Shown: positions 1-9,751 of the stretch, in pieces | Layout: every line of letters begins with the position of its first letter | How positions within the stretch are numbered: the first letter of the stretch is position 1 | Source: Nitzschia sp. pyKryTriq1 | Taxonomy: Eukaryota > Bacillariophyta > Bacillariophyceae > Bacillariales > Bacillariaceae | NCBI GenBank assembly: GCA_956465555.1 | Contig: OY101120.1 | Coordinates: forward strand, 1,854,001 to 1,918,000 | Length of the DNA stretch: 64,000 bases | Direction of reading: 5' to 3' | Translations under genes and position numbers: made by a program | The notes under the pieces: generated by a model | What the model saw: only the letters and a program-made list of their open reading frames with translations | Database searches by the model: none | What the model was told of the DNA's origin: nothing

Positions 1-362
1 GCCTGCCCGCCCGCCCGCCGTGTGCGTTTTTAAAATCAACAAAAACATTCCACGTTGAGCGACCGGTTCATCATCAGACGGTCGTTGTCGACTGGCCAGA
101 CCAAGTTCAACTTCCGGGTTCTTTTGTACGTCATGCATTGTGATTTTTTGATTATGCGCTACATAGCTTGCAACAACAACGCGCTAGAGCGTGATCGATG
201 ATCGAAGCCGGCGGAAGAAAACGGCCTAAACGAACGAACGGTCGTTAGTCACTAGATTATTGCATTGTTTTTGTTGTCACTTGTCAACTTTGACTGTTGC
301 AGCTCTTCAACCGCATATTAGACTATCCACAAGCACGCACACGCAAACATAGAACTTGAACC
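1..362. other. Upstream region, no gene seen
   Basis: The window opens with a short run of CCCG repeats. The rest is mixed-composition DNA leading to the ATG at 363. I see no gene here. It probably holds the promoter and 5' leader of the gene that follows, but no clear core element could be identified. Confidence 0.5.
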
Positions 363-2107
363 ATGTCTGAAGCATCCGAAGACATTCCGCCACCTATTAT
401 GGAAGAGGACCCCATTCTGGCGGTCGATGTGCAAGAGATGGAATCTTCGGCATTTCTCACCGTGTACACTCTTGCGGCGTACGGATTCGTTTTGGTCGCG
501 ATCATTGGAGGTGCCGCCTATTACTTTCTCGGTGACAAGCTCTTCAAGAAGGAAAAGAAAAAGGCCGCAGTAGAAGTAGATGATATTGCCTCCTCGAACA
601 CGGTTGGCCTCCAAGACATTACGTACTTGGCGAGTGTGCTCAGCCCGACATCGACGCACCTCGACATCCTCATGGCGGTGGCCAGCACGCCCGAAAACAT
701 TACGTATGGACTCAAGGCCTACCAGAGAAAGGAACAGGTACGAAAAGAGCGTATCCAAGAAGATTTGGAAGAGGCGAAAAAGAAAAATGCATCGGGCCCC
801 AAGGCGACAGCACCGACTGACGCCATGTTTAGCCTCGATGATGAGGGGTGGGCCGATGACGATGACGACGATGAAAAGGCCAAGGCGGCCGCCAAAGCCG
901 AGGAAGAAAAGCAAAAAGAGCGAGAACAGCTTCAGAAGGCAGTTGGAAAAGAAAAGGTCAAGCTCGAAGGACTTGACGAAGGTGTCATTGGCCAAAAGTG
1001 GGTAGAGAATGTTCTTGCAGGAAATGGTGTTTGGCCACCCAAGGATTTGGGATTCTTGAAAGGAAAAACATTCGATTACGAAGGAAAGAAGGTTTCTGCA
1101 TTGGATCACCCTGGATTGCGAAGAAATCTCTGCATGATTACCGGACGGTTGAACTCGGTCATGCTTAATTCTCACCAGGAACTCTGTAAGTCAACTTACT
1201 TGTTATCGTCGTCTACGTACCAGTGCGCAAGATCCGAACCGCTGTTCTCACCTTTCTCACCACTAAAATAATTCTGTCAACAGTGGAAGCCGCGTCGAAA
1301 CAATTGGTCGATCAGACATATTTCAAGGGGAGTATGGATTTTCGTGGCCGCTGCGCTTTGTTGTTGGAGGCCGCGCTTCGTACGGCTGTGGCATGCCGAA
1401 GCTACCCCCTTACAAAAACTATCGTCGAAACCGTGGCCATATTCAAAATTGGCACTCCTTCTACAGATAAGATTGAATGGTTCAATGGTGTTATGCAGAG
1501 ACAGTATCAGACATTGCCTCGCCTGAAAATTGAAAATACCTCCATCGAGTGCCCTGATGAAAAAGAAATGGCGACGAAAGATATCTTGGCGATCGGACTG
1601 GATATGACACGATTGCATGCGGAGGCCTTTACCCGCCAAAAGATTGCCATGTTTCAAAAGCAAGGAATTCCTCCTCAAGTGGCGTTGCAGACATATCGGG
1701 AAGGATGGTGGTTTATGGCCCGCGCCGAGCGATTGGACGGTGATGCGCCCGCATCTGCATTGGAGCTCAAGACTGATGGGATTTTGAAAGAATGCTCCAA
1801 GGAAGATTTGGAGAAGTTCGACAAGGCGCCCTTCGAGCAGAGACTGCTGACCGCCTGGCCCATGGTGATTCAAAACGTGGCGCAGAAGAGTGGAAGGGTC
1901 AAGATTCAATGCCAGGCCCCTCCCGTCCCTGGAAAGTACAGATTTACCGTGACCATCAAGTCTCAAGACTTTTTGGGTGCTGACCAAGATTTTTCGGTCG
2001 AGGGAGCTATTGTGGACGCTTCGACCGTGGTGCGAAAACCCAAAGAAGAAAAGCCAGAACTGGAAGGGAACAAACCGGAAGATCCAAATGCGAAGAAGGA
2101 CAACTAA
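363..2107 (+). CDS. Membrane protein with Sec63-like C-terminal domain
   Basis: Two exons, 363-1185 and 1284-2107, joined across a 98-base GT/AG intron, give 548 residues. The junction keeps the frame (a TTG codon is rebuilt). There is one membrane segment near residues 35-58, followed by a basic stretch, a long charged helical region with a poly-Asp patch (about residue 170), and a globular second half. The last 60 residues before the acidic tail (APPVPGKYRFTVTIKSQDFL and following) resemble the C-terminal beta-sandwich of Sec63/Brr2-type Sec63 domains, which suggests a role at the ER translocon or another secretory membrane. No J domain is visible, so this is not a standard Sec63. It lies convergently to the DUF6824 gene. 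The intron call is firm; the function is inference. Confidence 0.7.
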
Positions 2108-2164
2108 AGTGGATTTCAATAGTGTTATTGGATAGAGTATCATTTATATGCACGGAATTCAGCT

Positions 2165-2827
2165 CTATATACTTGGTGGAGGAGTACCGGTAGCACCCTC
2201 TGGCTGCTGTTGCTGACAGCTCATTTGAATCTGGCGACGGACGGTTTTGTCTTTTTTCAATCCTTCGAGAATGTCGATATTAGCTTGGCTGAACAACCTC
2301 AAGACCTCGGCGTCCGGTGCTTTTGCCCCACCTTTCTTATCCATCTCCAGTGACAATTCGGATATGCGGAGAGACAGAAAGCTTTGGCTTGCGTTAAGCA
2401 TATCATCAACACTGTTGTCGATTTCCTGGCGTATCATGCAACGGCGCTGTTTCTTGGACTTTACGCTTGATCGATACTGAGTATGAAGTATGTTTCGCAA
2501 GCTTTGACTGACTTTTTCCCTCGCCAGGTGGTCCTCGACTTGACACCAGCAATCTTGAATCCTTTTGACAAAACCTGTGTGTGTTGGACTTCGTTCCCGC
2601 ACGTCGTTGACGATCTCAGAGATAATGAGTGTTTTCTCGAGCTTACACTTAGCATTTGAATACTTTTCCAGGTATTCCCTTTGCAAAAGCTCTAGGAAAT
2701 GGCCGTTGCCAGGATGCAGCTTTGCCTCTCTGCCTGTCCCGACAACGACATCCAATGACGAGGGCGCAAACGCGTCGGGTAGATGTACCATGTCCTGTAC
2801 CGTGTCATTTTCTAACTCCTTTTCCAT
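2165..2827 (-). CDS. DUF6824 domain protein
   Basis: A 220-residue protein if started at the ATG at 2827. The frame stays open to about 3055, with another ATG at 2977, so the true start or an upstream exon is uncertain; a good acceptor (pyrimidine tract then CAG) lies near 3036. Residues 24-115 match the DUF6824 pattern common in diatoms: DVVVGTGREAKLHPGNGHF, then a Tyr/Lys-rich helix, a KTLIISEIVNDVRE core and a W-x-V-x-D-x-xA-R-E-K-V ending. The C-terminal part is helical and charged, ending in a Gln/Pro-rich tail. The family is expanded in diatoms and its biochemical role is unknown to me. A decayed relative lies at 15247-15672. Confidence 0.7.
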   Translation of the reverse strand: MEKELENDTVQDMVHLPDAFAPSSLDVVVGTGREAKLHPGNGHFLELLQREYLEKYSNAKCKLEKTLIISEIVNDVRERSPTHTGFVKRIQDCWCQVEDHLAREKVSQSLRNILHTQYRSSVKSKKQRRCMIRQEIDNSVDDMLNASQSFLSLRISELSLEMDKKGGAKAPDAEVLRLFSQANIDILEGLKKDKTVRRQIQMSCQQQQPEGATGTPPPSI

Positions 2828-3127
2828 AATACTCCAGTCGACAAGTGGAAACGAAGAGATAAGTTGAACGGCAAGCATCGTGATAGAAAAGATTCTTGTC
2901 AACAACATAAAATTGCTGAAAGGAGGAAATTGTGAGTTTACCCTGTCAAGAACAATATTTGTTCCAAGCAAGACCATCGACAATTCCGGGATTTTCTTTC
3001 GTCCGCCACCGGCGGCCGCGGGCGGTATATCTACCTGTGAAAGACAACAAAACAATGGTCAACATTTTCAGAATATGCCCTTGAGCGAACTTGGACGAAC
3101 TGCAGGGCCTGTATTTTGGTCTATGTG

Positions 3128-3714
3128 ACGCTATTCGTGACGTACGCAATTAAGGAATTTCGGATTGGACCACTGTAGGTTCGAGTTTGTCACATCGCCT
3201 TTTCCATTTCATAAGTGAGGATCGATCGTGCAAAATATTTTCATTCGTCTCATTTATTGATAGGTCGAAACAGTAGTATCGGGTACCGGAAGTACAGTAC
3301 GAAAATGTGACACCGATCCGTCGCTCAATGAAAAAGTATCTCCCGGATCTATGACTAGCTAGTACAGTACTCGGCGTACTGGTCCCCACTCGTCTTGCCA
3401 CGAATTGGAGCTATCCTAGTATGATACGTAGGTACCAGTAAAGCAGGACAAGAGAAGATCGCCCCCCTCGCTGTCTACGGGAGGAGAGAGCTGCTCAACT
3501 ACAAACTACCTGGTAGTACTGTCGTCTCTCTCTACTACTACTGATAGTAGTAGCTCTAGTAGAGCTCGTTGCAAGATATAACTTACTGGGAAAAGATACG
3601 ATTCTTCCGTCCCTACCAGTATGGTTGACATGATATAGTGCAAGTACAGAGAAGGAAATAGCGACATGGGGAATAATTTACCTCGTACCGAGAACCGGCA
3701 CGAATCCAGTCTAC
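3128..3714. other. Intergenic region with hairpin-forming repeats
   Basis: No convincing gene. It holds scattered GTAC words (for example near 3284-3300 and 3361-3384) and two adjacent perfect inverted repeats: 9-base arms at 3532-3540 and 3545-3553 around a CTGA loop, and 7-base arms at 3552-3566 around a single G. These could be hairpins in DNA or RNA. No function can be assigned. Confidence 0.6.
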
Positions 3715-4206
3715 TTAGTCCCCGTTTCGTATGATAGACGCCACTTTTTCGCTGTAATGGTGGAATTCCAGCTCGATGGACATGGATACATTATGTCCCT
3801 TGTAAATTTTCTCCTGTCGTCCATTGAAATGCACTGCGGAAGAGGGAATCACCTTGTAATGCCCAATATAGTGGACACATCTCTTGTGTTTTGATGGGCT
3901 GTAAAACAAAGCAATGTGGTTTGTATGCGCAGTCAATGCCTCTGAACTCGCTTTGCTTCTTTCACTGGTCCCCATAATGAAAATAGTTTGGTTTTCACCC
4001 CGAGACTGTACAAGCTCGCCTTTTTCCATGGCCAGAATAATCTGCCTGATTTTCCCGTCGTCTGTGCTGCAAAACATGGATCCCGCCCGATGAAAAGCGG
4101 CGAGCCTCAATTTCATTGAAGATGGGGATTCAACAAGTAGACGGTTCAGCGCATCTCGAGGCCGTCCATATGAGTGTTGAACTGCTATACGCAGGCTTCT
4201 CTTCAC
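3715..4206 (-). CDS. Hypothetical protein, start uncertain
   Basis: An open frame of 163 codons ends at 3715. The codon at 4206 is GTG, the first internal ATG is at 4116, and the frame remains open upstream to about 4335, where a pyrimidine-rich tract near 4300 could be a splice acceptor. The real N-terminus may therefore lie in an unseen exon. The sequence is mixed and globular, with a basic first half and a His/Tyr-rich second half (HYIGHYKVIPSSAVHFNG). I recognise no family. It shares its strand with the sulfotransferase upstream. It could be a remnant; coding status rests only on length and balanced composition. Confidence 0.4.
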   Translation of the reverse strand: MKRSLRIAVQHSYGRPRDALNRLLVESPSSMKLRLAAFHRAGSMFCSTDDGKIRQIILAMEKGELVQSRGENQTIFIMGTSERSKASSEALTAHTNHIALFYSPSKHKRCVHYIGHYKVIPSSAVHFNGRQEKIYKGHNVSMSIELEFHHYSEKVASIIRNGD

Positions 4207-4565
4207 AAATGTTCTGTTAACATCATCGAGGGAAAGAGGAGTAAAACTTGCAACTGATTGATTGGAAGAGCGACGAGGCTGCTTCTCAAACGAAAGAAAA
4301 AGAAAGATAGTATTATTTGCGGGAGGATCCTACTACTGGACTTATTGTTGCATGGTGCTGTTGTTTTCTCGCTACGTCTCTAATCTAGCACAAGTAGAGA
4401 AATATGTTCGAAGCGCGAACGATGATCGCTGTCGATGACACGTCAGGTCCTGCCGACGCTTGACGACCGACCGTACTATTTGTTGTGGTAGTCTACTCGT
4501 GCATTTATACCGTGAAAAGGGTTGGTTGCTGCCAGTGGCAAATTTATGAACAGATATCATCGGAA
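4207..4565. other. Intergenic, no gene seen
   Basis: About 360 bases between two minus-strand genes. The half nearer the unknown gene keeps its reading frame open and may hold an exon start or intron. Otherwise there is nothing I can name. Confidence 0.4.
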
Positions 4566-5579
4566 CTACCATCCATCCATGAGATATGCATATTCCGATT
4601 GACTCATTTGCTTTCGATACGATTCTCGCAGTTTGTTGTCTTCCACGTAGAAATCTCTTATCCGAGGCTCAGAATGAATCTGAAGGAATGACGACGACAC
4701 TGCTTGAGGCGAAACACGCAGAAACCGAAACAGGCGATCCATTTCGGCTTGCGTGTCCTCTAACAGATCCTCGTAGTAGACAGTGGTGACATCGCCAACA
4801 GATGCAAGGTAACCAGATGCTTCGGCGGACTCAGCAAATCGTTTCTTCAATGAAGGAATCGTTTCGGAGGCAGTTGGATTAACTTTCACACTGACCAACT
4901 TATTGACCTGATCTGCTGTTTCGGGGTGGGCAATCTCGCCATCCCTGGTTTTGAAACCTATATTCATTTCGAGGGCCGAAAAGTATTGCAGCAACTTGTT
5001 GCGCCGAATCAAGTGAATGATTTTGTATCGACGATAGGCCCATTCTTCCATCAACGACAGTCCATGGTGAAGAAAACCCTGTCCGTGCATGATTTTGAAC
5101 CCCACCAATGCTGGAGGGCAAGAAGTGTCTTTTTGTATCTTCTTTATCTGTTGCTTGTAAAACGTATCCAATATTCGATCTATCCCATCCGCGTAAGCCT
5201 TGGCTGAGTTGTTTGATTTATACAAACTTTTTTCATGCAGCAAAAGCTCATGGCCGCAGATTATGCCGGTGTGGTTGTTCAGTAACGACGACAGCCATCC
5301 CGACCCACTTCGCTGTGATGTAACCACAATGAATTTTTGATAGGGTGTGGTGCTGCTGCTGGTGCTGCTACAGGAGGTGTATGGGGAGGATTCGCCGTGA
5401 AACGCCTTTGCCGGAATGTCACGTCTCAATTTTTGTACGGTCCTGCAGGAGGATAGAACATTCGTCTCAGGACTTGTACGAGATGTCGACAAACTAACCA
5501 GCACCAATGCTGCAACTACTCCCAAAAGGAAGACATAGTTTCGAACTTTGCCCGCTATTTTTAGAATCAAACTATCCAT
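4566..5579 (-). CDS. Sulfotransferase-like type II membrane protein
   Basis: A 337-residue protein. I chose the ATG at 5579 because it places a short cytosolic lead and one membrane anchor (about residues 12-32) at the N-terminus, the usual layout of Golgi sulfotransferases. The frame stays open to 5720, but that part is low complexity. The 5'-phosphosulfate loop of PAPS-dependent sulfotransferases is visible at about 86-99 (VVTSQRSGSGWLSSLL), and a 3'-phosphate-binding-like segment follows (IIHLIRRNKLLQYFSALE). Later YYEDLLEDT and FRFLRV resemble the conserved C-terminal half. The likely role is transfer of sulfate from PAPS to a glycan or small molecule in the Golgi; the acceptor is unknown. 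A second, frame-broken relative is at 13997-15222. Confidence 0.75.
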   Translation of the reverse strand: MDSLILKIAGKVRNYVFLLGVVAALVLVSLSTSRTSPETNVLSSCRTVQKLRRDIPAKAFHGESSPYTSCSSTSSSTTPYQKFIVVTSQRSGSGWLSSLLNNHTGIICGHELLLHEKSLYKSNNSAKAYADGIDRILDTFYKQQIKKIQKDTSCPPALVGFKIMHGQGFLHHGLSLMEEWAYRRYKIIHLIRRNKLLQYFSALEMNIGFKTRDGEIAHPETADQVNKLVSVKVNPTASETIPSLKKRFAESAEASGYLASVGDVTTVYYEDLLEDTQAEMDRLFRFLRVSPQAVSSSFLQIHSEPRIRDFYVEDNKLRESYRKQMSQSEYAYLMDGW

Positions 5580-6298
5580 TTGAATGAATCTTGTTGCCTC
5601 GTACTCGTATACGTGTTGTCGGGCCCTACCGGTACACTCGACAGCAAAATGGGATGATATGGTGATGATGATGATGATGATGATGTGGTACCGTACTACA
5701 GGTACAAGTACCAGTACCATAATATTTCGTCCGTTAACGGTACACGTAGTATTAAAAAAAATAACACGGAGGGCCGGCCGTGTTCCGTTGGTGGAGGCAA
5801 GGTGGAGGAGGCATGCAGGAGGAGGAGTGAGTCGTCGTCCAGTACACGTACCGGTACCGGTAGGAGCAAGGACGGGCCACGCGATTTATTATTTTTTATC
5901 CCTGTTAGCGTACAGTACCGCAGGGGTACGTACAGTACAGTACAAGTACTTGTACATACCGTAAATACGCCCGACAAGTCTACCGTACTGGTACTGTACC
6001 GGTACGGTACAAGTACTGGACATACTGGTACTGGTAGGGGAGACGGTTGTACAGTACGTGAATCTTGCGTCAATCAATCATCATCAATCAATCATCCGCG
6101 CCCCTGCGCGGAAAACGCCCTCCGCCGACATCCATTTCAACCTCTCTCTCTACTAGAGGCTACTGGTACGTACTATTGTGGTGGAGCTTTACATGTTCTG
6201 GAACCGCAATATGGTACTACCACTAGCTAGCTAGACAAAAGAAGCAAATACAGACGCTGTCTAGTAGAACCTAACGAGTCTCGTTTTTCTTCTCGTCT
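5580..6298. other. Intergenic spacer rich in GTAC palindromes
   Basis: This spacer lies between the sulfotransferase start and the protoporphyrinogen oxidase stop. It carries a (GAT)n microsatellite near 5663-5686 and dense GTAC arrays (separate entry). Open frames crossing it are low-complexity repeat translations and not genes. Confidence 0.6.
5685..6060. repeat. Dense GTAC palindrome array
   Basis: The self-complementary word GTAC recurs here, often as GGTACC, AGTACT or TGTACA. In 5908-6060 I count about 17 copies where chance would give fewer than one. Spacing is irregular, mostly 5-8 bases, so this is not a simple tandem repeat. Adjacent copies can pair with each other in many registers and would form nested hairpins. 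Similar arrays recur in other spacers of this window. Confidence 0.8.
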
Positions 6299-8110
6299 TC
6301 ATCGTGCGATAGCGACCTTCTCTTTCGATGCCTCCTTTTCTCTGAGAAAGAAAGGTATCTTCTTTGCTTTCGGTGCTTCCTTCCTGGTCGCCTTGGCGAC
6401 TGGTGCTGCCTTGTCGGAAGATTTGGGCTGAGAATCCAGAAACTCCTTCACAATCTTGGCGTGTTCGTAGCCATAGGTCACGCAATCGGGGAAAGCCACC
6501 CCAGTCCTGTAGTTTCCACAGACCCACAACCCAGGCAATTTAGACTCGGCGTCTTCGAGTTCCTTGATAAGTGGCAAGTGACCAAGTTCATATTGTGGAA
6601 TGGCAGTGGGCCAAATCTTCAAGCCAAGGACTTTTGGTTCCGGGGCGTCGTCCTTGAGCAAGACTGTCCGGCAACCCTTGTCGACTTCGGCAATAATTTC
6701 TTCCTCTGACAAATCGGCAAGTCCTATATCACGGGATCCACCGATGTAGTTCAACAAGAGATTATAATCCTTGGGGGCACGGCCGGGGAAAAGCGAGGAG
6801 CTCCACAATGTGCCTAGCGTTCGGACTCCTTCAGACCGAGGATTCAAACTTCCAAATCCTGGGAGATTTTGCAAGTTTCCGAATCCATTGGGCAATTCGA
6901 CATCCTTGAAAGAAGTCTTGGGATAAGCCACAGTAACAGCCGCAACAGGCGGGTGGTAGACACCGATGCGATCAATCTCTGAGCGAACTTTTTCGAAAAT
7001 ACTCTTGGATTCTGGCATGACCGGTTGCAAGACATCCGAAATCGAGTGGGCGGGTATTGTGGAGACAACCGACTTGGCTGATACAATCTTTTCGCCGCTA
7101 GGAGTTTGGAAGGTGACGGTGTAACCATTGCTTGTCTTTTCGATTTTGGTCGCTTTCCATTCCAAGTTAATCTTGTCTCCCATCTCCTTCGAAATCGCCT
7201 TGGGCAATGTTGACAGACCTTCTCTGAAGGATCCAGGATTTCCGTACTCAAATTCCACCCATTCGGGAGCTGGTGGCTCAGCCTTTCGTTCCTTAGAAAG
7301 CTCGACCTGTCGTTTGAGACCTCCGTAGAAAATGGCACCAAATTTATTCCAACCAATCGAGTAGGCAATGTCTTCAATCCGGGCAATCTTTGGCAAGGCG
7401 GCCTTCATGGATAATGTTTCAGGGTTTCCCGCATAAACCCCCGAAACGAAAGGATCAATGCACCGCAAAAAGACTTCTTCGCCTAGAGTACGAGTCACCC
7501 ACTCGCGAATGGTCTCCTCTTTTCCTTCCGGCGGCGGTGCATGCCCCACAAATGCACCGATTCCCGCTCGAATCCTTCCAGGCCACGACAAGAGATCTCC
7601 CGCCAAGGCAAACTTCATAACACCATTAGGTCCAAATACTAGTTCAATTTGTCCTTTTGGGCCTTTCCCGCCCTGCCCTTTTGGCAAGGGGTGAAGCTTT
7701 CCATTGTGATTGACCCATGGAGGCAAAGATTCATCGGCAAAGACTAGCTGGTCGTCGATTCCTAGTTCATAGGCTATTCGGACAATACTGGGCTGAGTAG
7801 CAAAGGAATTCGGCCCTTCCTCCCAAATAAAACCATCTGCAGTCTTGTGCGATTTGACATTGCCGCCTAGGTAGTCTCTGGCTTCTGCCAAACAAACATC
7901 AATACCAGCGCGATTGAGATTGTGCGCTAAAGTGCTTCCCGAAATACCACCACCGAGCACCAAACAGTCTACTTCCTTGTCGGCCTTGGCAGAAAGGGAG
8001 GACACCAGGCTACTCTCCGTTCTATGGCTGTGAAGCGGGACAAATGCATTGGCGACATGGAAGGAAGATGCCACGGCGACGAGGCCAAGGACACTTGCGT
8101 GAAATTTCAT
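6299..8110 (-). CDS. PPOX: Protoporphyrinogen IX oxidase, plastid-targeted
   Basis: A 603-residue intronless protein that oxidises protoporphyrinogen IX to protoporphyrin IX, the last shared step of heme and chlorophyll synthesis, using FAD and oxygen. The N-terminus is a signal peptide ending in A-N-A|F-V-P at residues 20-25, the diatom plastid-import motif, followed by a short transit stretch. The FAD-binding Rossmann motif GGGISG is at 53-58, with the acidic end of the second strand (LAEARDYLGGN) after it. EEGPNSF at 97-103 and the C-terminal PGLWVCGNYRTGVAFPDCV are typical of HemY/HemG-type oxidases. The last 45 residues are a lysine-rich extension. The other pigment gene here is phytoene desaturase at 41322-43154. 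Assignment is confident. Confidence 0.93.
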   Translation of the reverse strand: MKFHASVLGLVAVASSFHVANAFVPLHSHRTESSLVSSLSAKADKEVDCLVLGGGISGSTLAHNLNRAGIDVCLAEARDYLGGNVKSHKTADGFIWEEGPNSFATQPSIVRIAYELGIDDQLVFADESLPPWVNHNGKLHPLPKGQGGKGPKGQIELVFGPNGVMKFALAGDLLSWPGRIRAGIGAFVGHAPPPEGKEETIREWVTRTLGEEVFLRCIDPFVSGVYAGNPETLSMKAALPKIARIEDIAYSIGWNKFGAIFYGGLKRQVELSKERKAEPPAPEWVEFEYGNPGSFREGLSTLPKAISKEMGDKINLEWKATKIEKTSNGYTVTFQTPSGEKIVSAKSVVSTIPAHSISDVLQPVMPESKSIFEKVRSEIDRIGVYHPPVAAVTVAYPKTSFKDVELPNGFGNLQNLPGFGSLNPRSEGVRTLGTLWSSSLFPGRAPKDYNLLLNYIGGSRDIGLADLSEEEIIAEVDKGCRTVLLKDDAPEPKVLGLKIWPTAIPQYELGHLPLIKELEDAESKLPGLWVCGNYRTGVAFPDCVTYGYEHAKIVKEFLDSQPKSSDKAAPVAKATRKEAPKAKKIPFFLREKEASKEKVAIAR

Positions 8111-8938
8111 CGTGGATGTTCTTCTTTGCTTATTGTGGAAACAGTAGTTTTTGTTTGTTGAGAAATGGAGTGCCGAGGACTATTCAACTTCTGGCACCTT
8201 CCTGTTGTTATTTGGAAAGAAGGTCAACCGCCACTACGACAGATGCTGTTGTCTCTCTAGAGAGAGTAGTAGGAAGGCAGGGTCGAGGATTGGGATGATT
8301 GTGCTTGAAACAAAGAGGGACGAGGCATCTCGTCCCCCGCAGAAAATGAATGAATCCACTCAAGTTGAAGTTTTCGACTTGCCTCCACTTGGAACGACAA
8401 ATTTCAGAGTTTAGCAGTGGTACCGGGTACGAGTTCTGTACTGTACTGGTACCAGGTACAAGTGCTGTACAAGTACACAGGTACAGTACCGGCACCTGGT
8501 ACGAGTACGTGTACCTGCTGCTGCTGCTGGCGGGCGGGCGACGACTTCTTCGATCACATACATTGAGCCGACCAAGCGGACATCGGACCCCAGGGCCTGC
8601 GCCTTCCCGGAAATCGGTTGGAGCGCGCGCCGGCCCGGTCTGAGTCTTGCCTAACGGAAGTCGAAACCATACCGGTAGTCCGTTATTACTACTGTACGTA
8701 GTACTGTGGTGAAATGAATCGTGAAAATATTGTACCGTAATGTGGATGGACGATGATGATGGGACATGCCATTTTGAATATCAATACGAACCCCGACTTC
8801 AAAACACCACACACCACACCACAACAAGTACAAGTACTGTTCTGTACAAGTAGTTCGAAGAAGAATTGACCGTTTGACAAGCACAAGTGGATCCGCACAA
8901 ATAGTATCAGTATTTAGCTAGCTTTGTCATTCTCGAAA
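8111..8938. other. Divergent spacer with GTAC arrays
   Basis: Spacer between divergently transcribed protoporphyrinogen oxidase (minus) and the small gene at 8939 (plus), so it should contain both promoters. It holds a GTAC array at 8417-8513 followed by a short CTG run near 8516-8530, and a second looser GTAC set at 8690-8850. I see no gene. Confidence 0.5.
8417..8513. repeat. GTAC palindrome array
   Basis: About a dozen GTAC words in under 100 bases, many within GGTACC or AGTAC contexts, lying about 300 bases upstream of the protoporphyrinogen oxidase start. Irregular spacing distinguishes it from a microsatellite. Confidence 0.7.
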
Positions 8939-9457
8939 ATGCCCGTTCAATTCGCCGATGTCAACTGGGAGAAGGAGGAGATCAAAACGATCCAGGGTCA
9001 TACCAAACGAAGAGAGCAGAGGGTAAGATCGAACATCTCATAAAAGTCTATGTTGCTTGCTTCCACAAAAGGTGGATTACTTATATTATATTCTAATGCT
9101 TTGCTATCTTGATTGCAGCTTCGGAAGCAAAAATCAAAGAAAAGACTTCGGAATGATATCGATACAGCGAACCGTTTTTTCACATTTTTATTCACCTTGG
9201 ACGAGAACAAATTGAGGCGGCTTTTGATGGAGAGTGTGCATGCGTTTGCCTTCTTCATGATTGTGTATGAGTCCGCTGACGACAAGGAGAATGCTGATAA
9301 ATTTGTGAGTGGCGTTATGAAAGCCGAATCTCTCCAACGAAGTGAGCTCTTGATGGTGCTGGAGTGGAAGGATGCGTTTGTTGCCGAGGGGCTGTACAAG
9401 GACGTGTCAGAAGCTGAGACAAGACAAGATTCTCAAGGTGATAGCTGTCGGCAGTAA
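8939..9457 (+). CDS. Small two-exon protein of unknown function
   Basis: Exon 1 is 8939-9022 (28 codons from the ATG) and exon 2 is 9119-9457; the 96-base intron begins GTAAGA and ends TTGCAG, and the frame continues in phase 0. The product is 140 residues: a short lead with VNWEKEEIK, a strongly basic stretch at about 24-40 (RREQRLRKQKSKKRLR), then a helical region with a hydrophobic patch (HAFAFFMIVYE) and a polar tail. I recognise no family. The basic segment would suit nuclear or nucleolar location or RNA binding, but that is inference. The clean splice signals and frame make it a likely real gene. Confidence 0.65.
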
Positions 9458-9751
9458 AATGCGACCGCCGTATCTAGAGAGGGGGCACCTTGTTACTGGG
9501 TGGGGTCGATATTGTAGCAAAGTCTTCTGTACTGCTCCACTGGAGCCAACAACAACTCGTTCCTGGCTAGAGAGCTGGAGATTGCATGTACACGAATCCA
9601 GGACTCCTCCCGCTTATTATTATCATCTTTCCGCTAGCTAATGCCAGTGCGGCAGTGTGCATTTTCAATTTGGTAACATCTAAAAGAAACTATATTGTAT
9701 TCGAGTACAAGTGAGTAGACTTTTTCTCAAAAGGGTGCTATCAGATTAGTA

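Noticed and set aside
5685-6230. 181-codon frame through the GTAC array
   Set aside because: It is a translation of palindromic repeats (Tyr/Thr/Gly/Ser runs) and not a gene.
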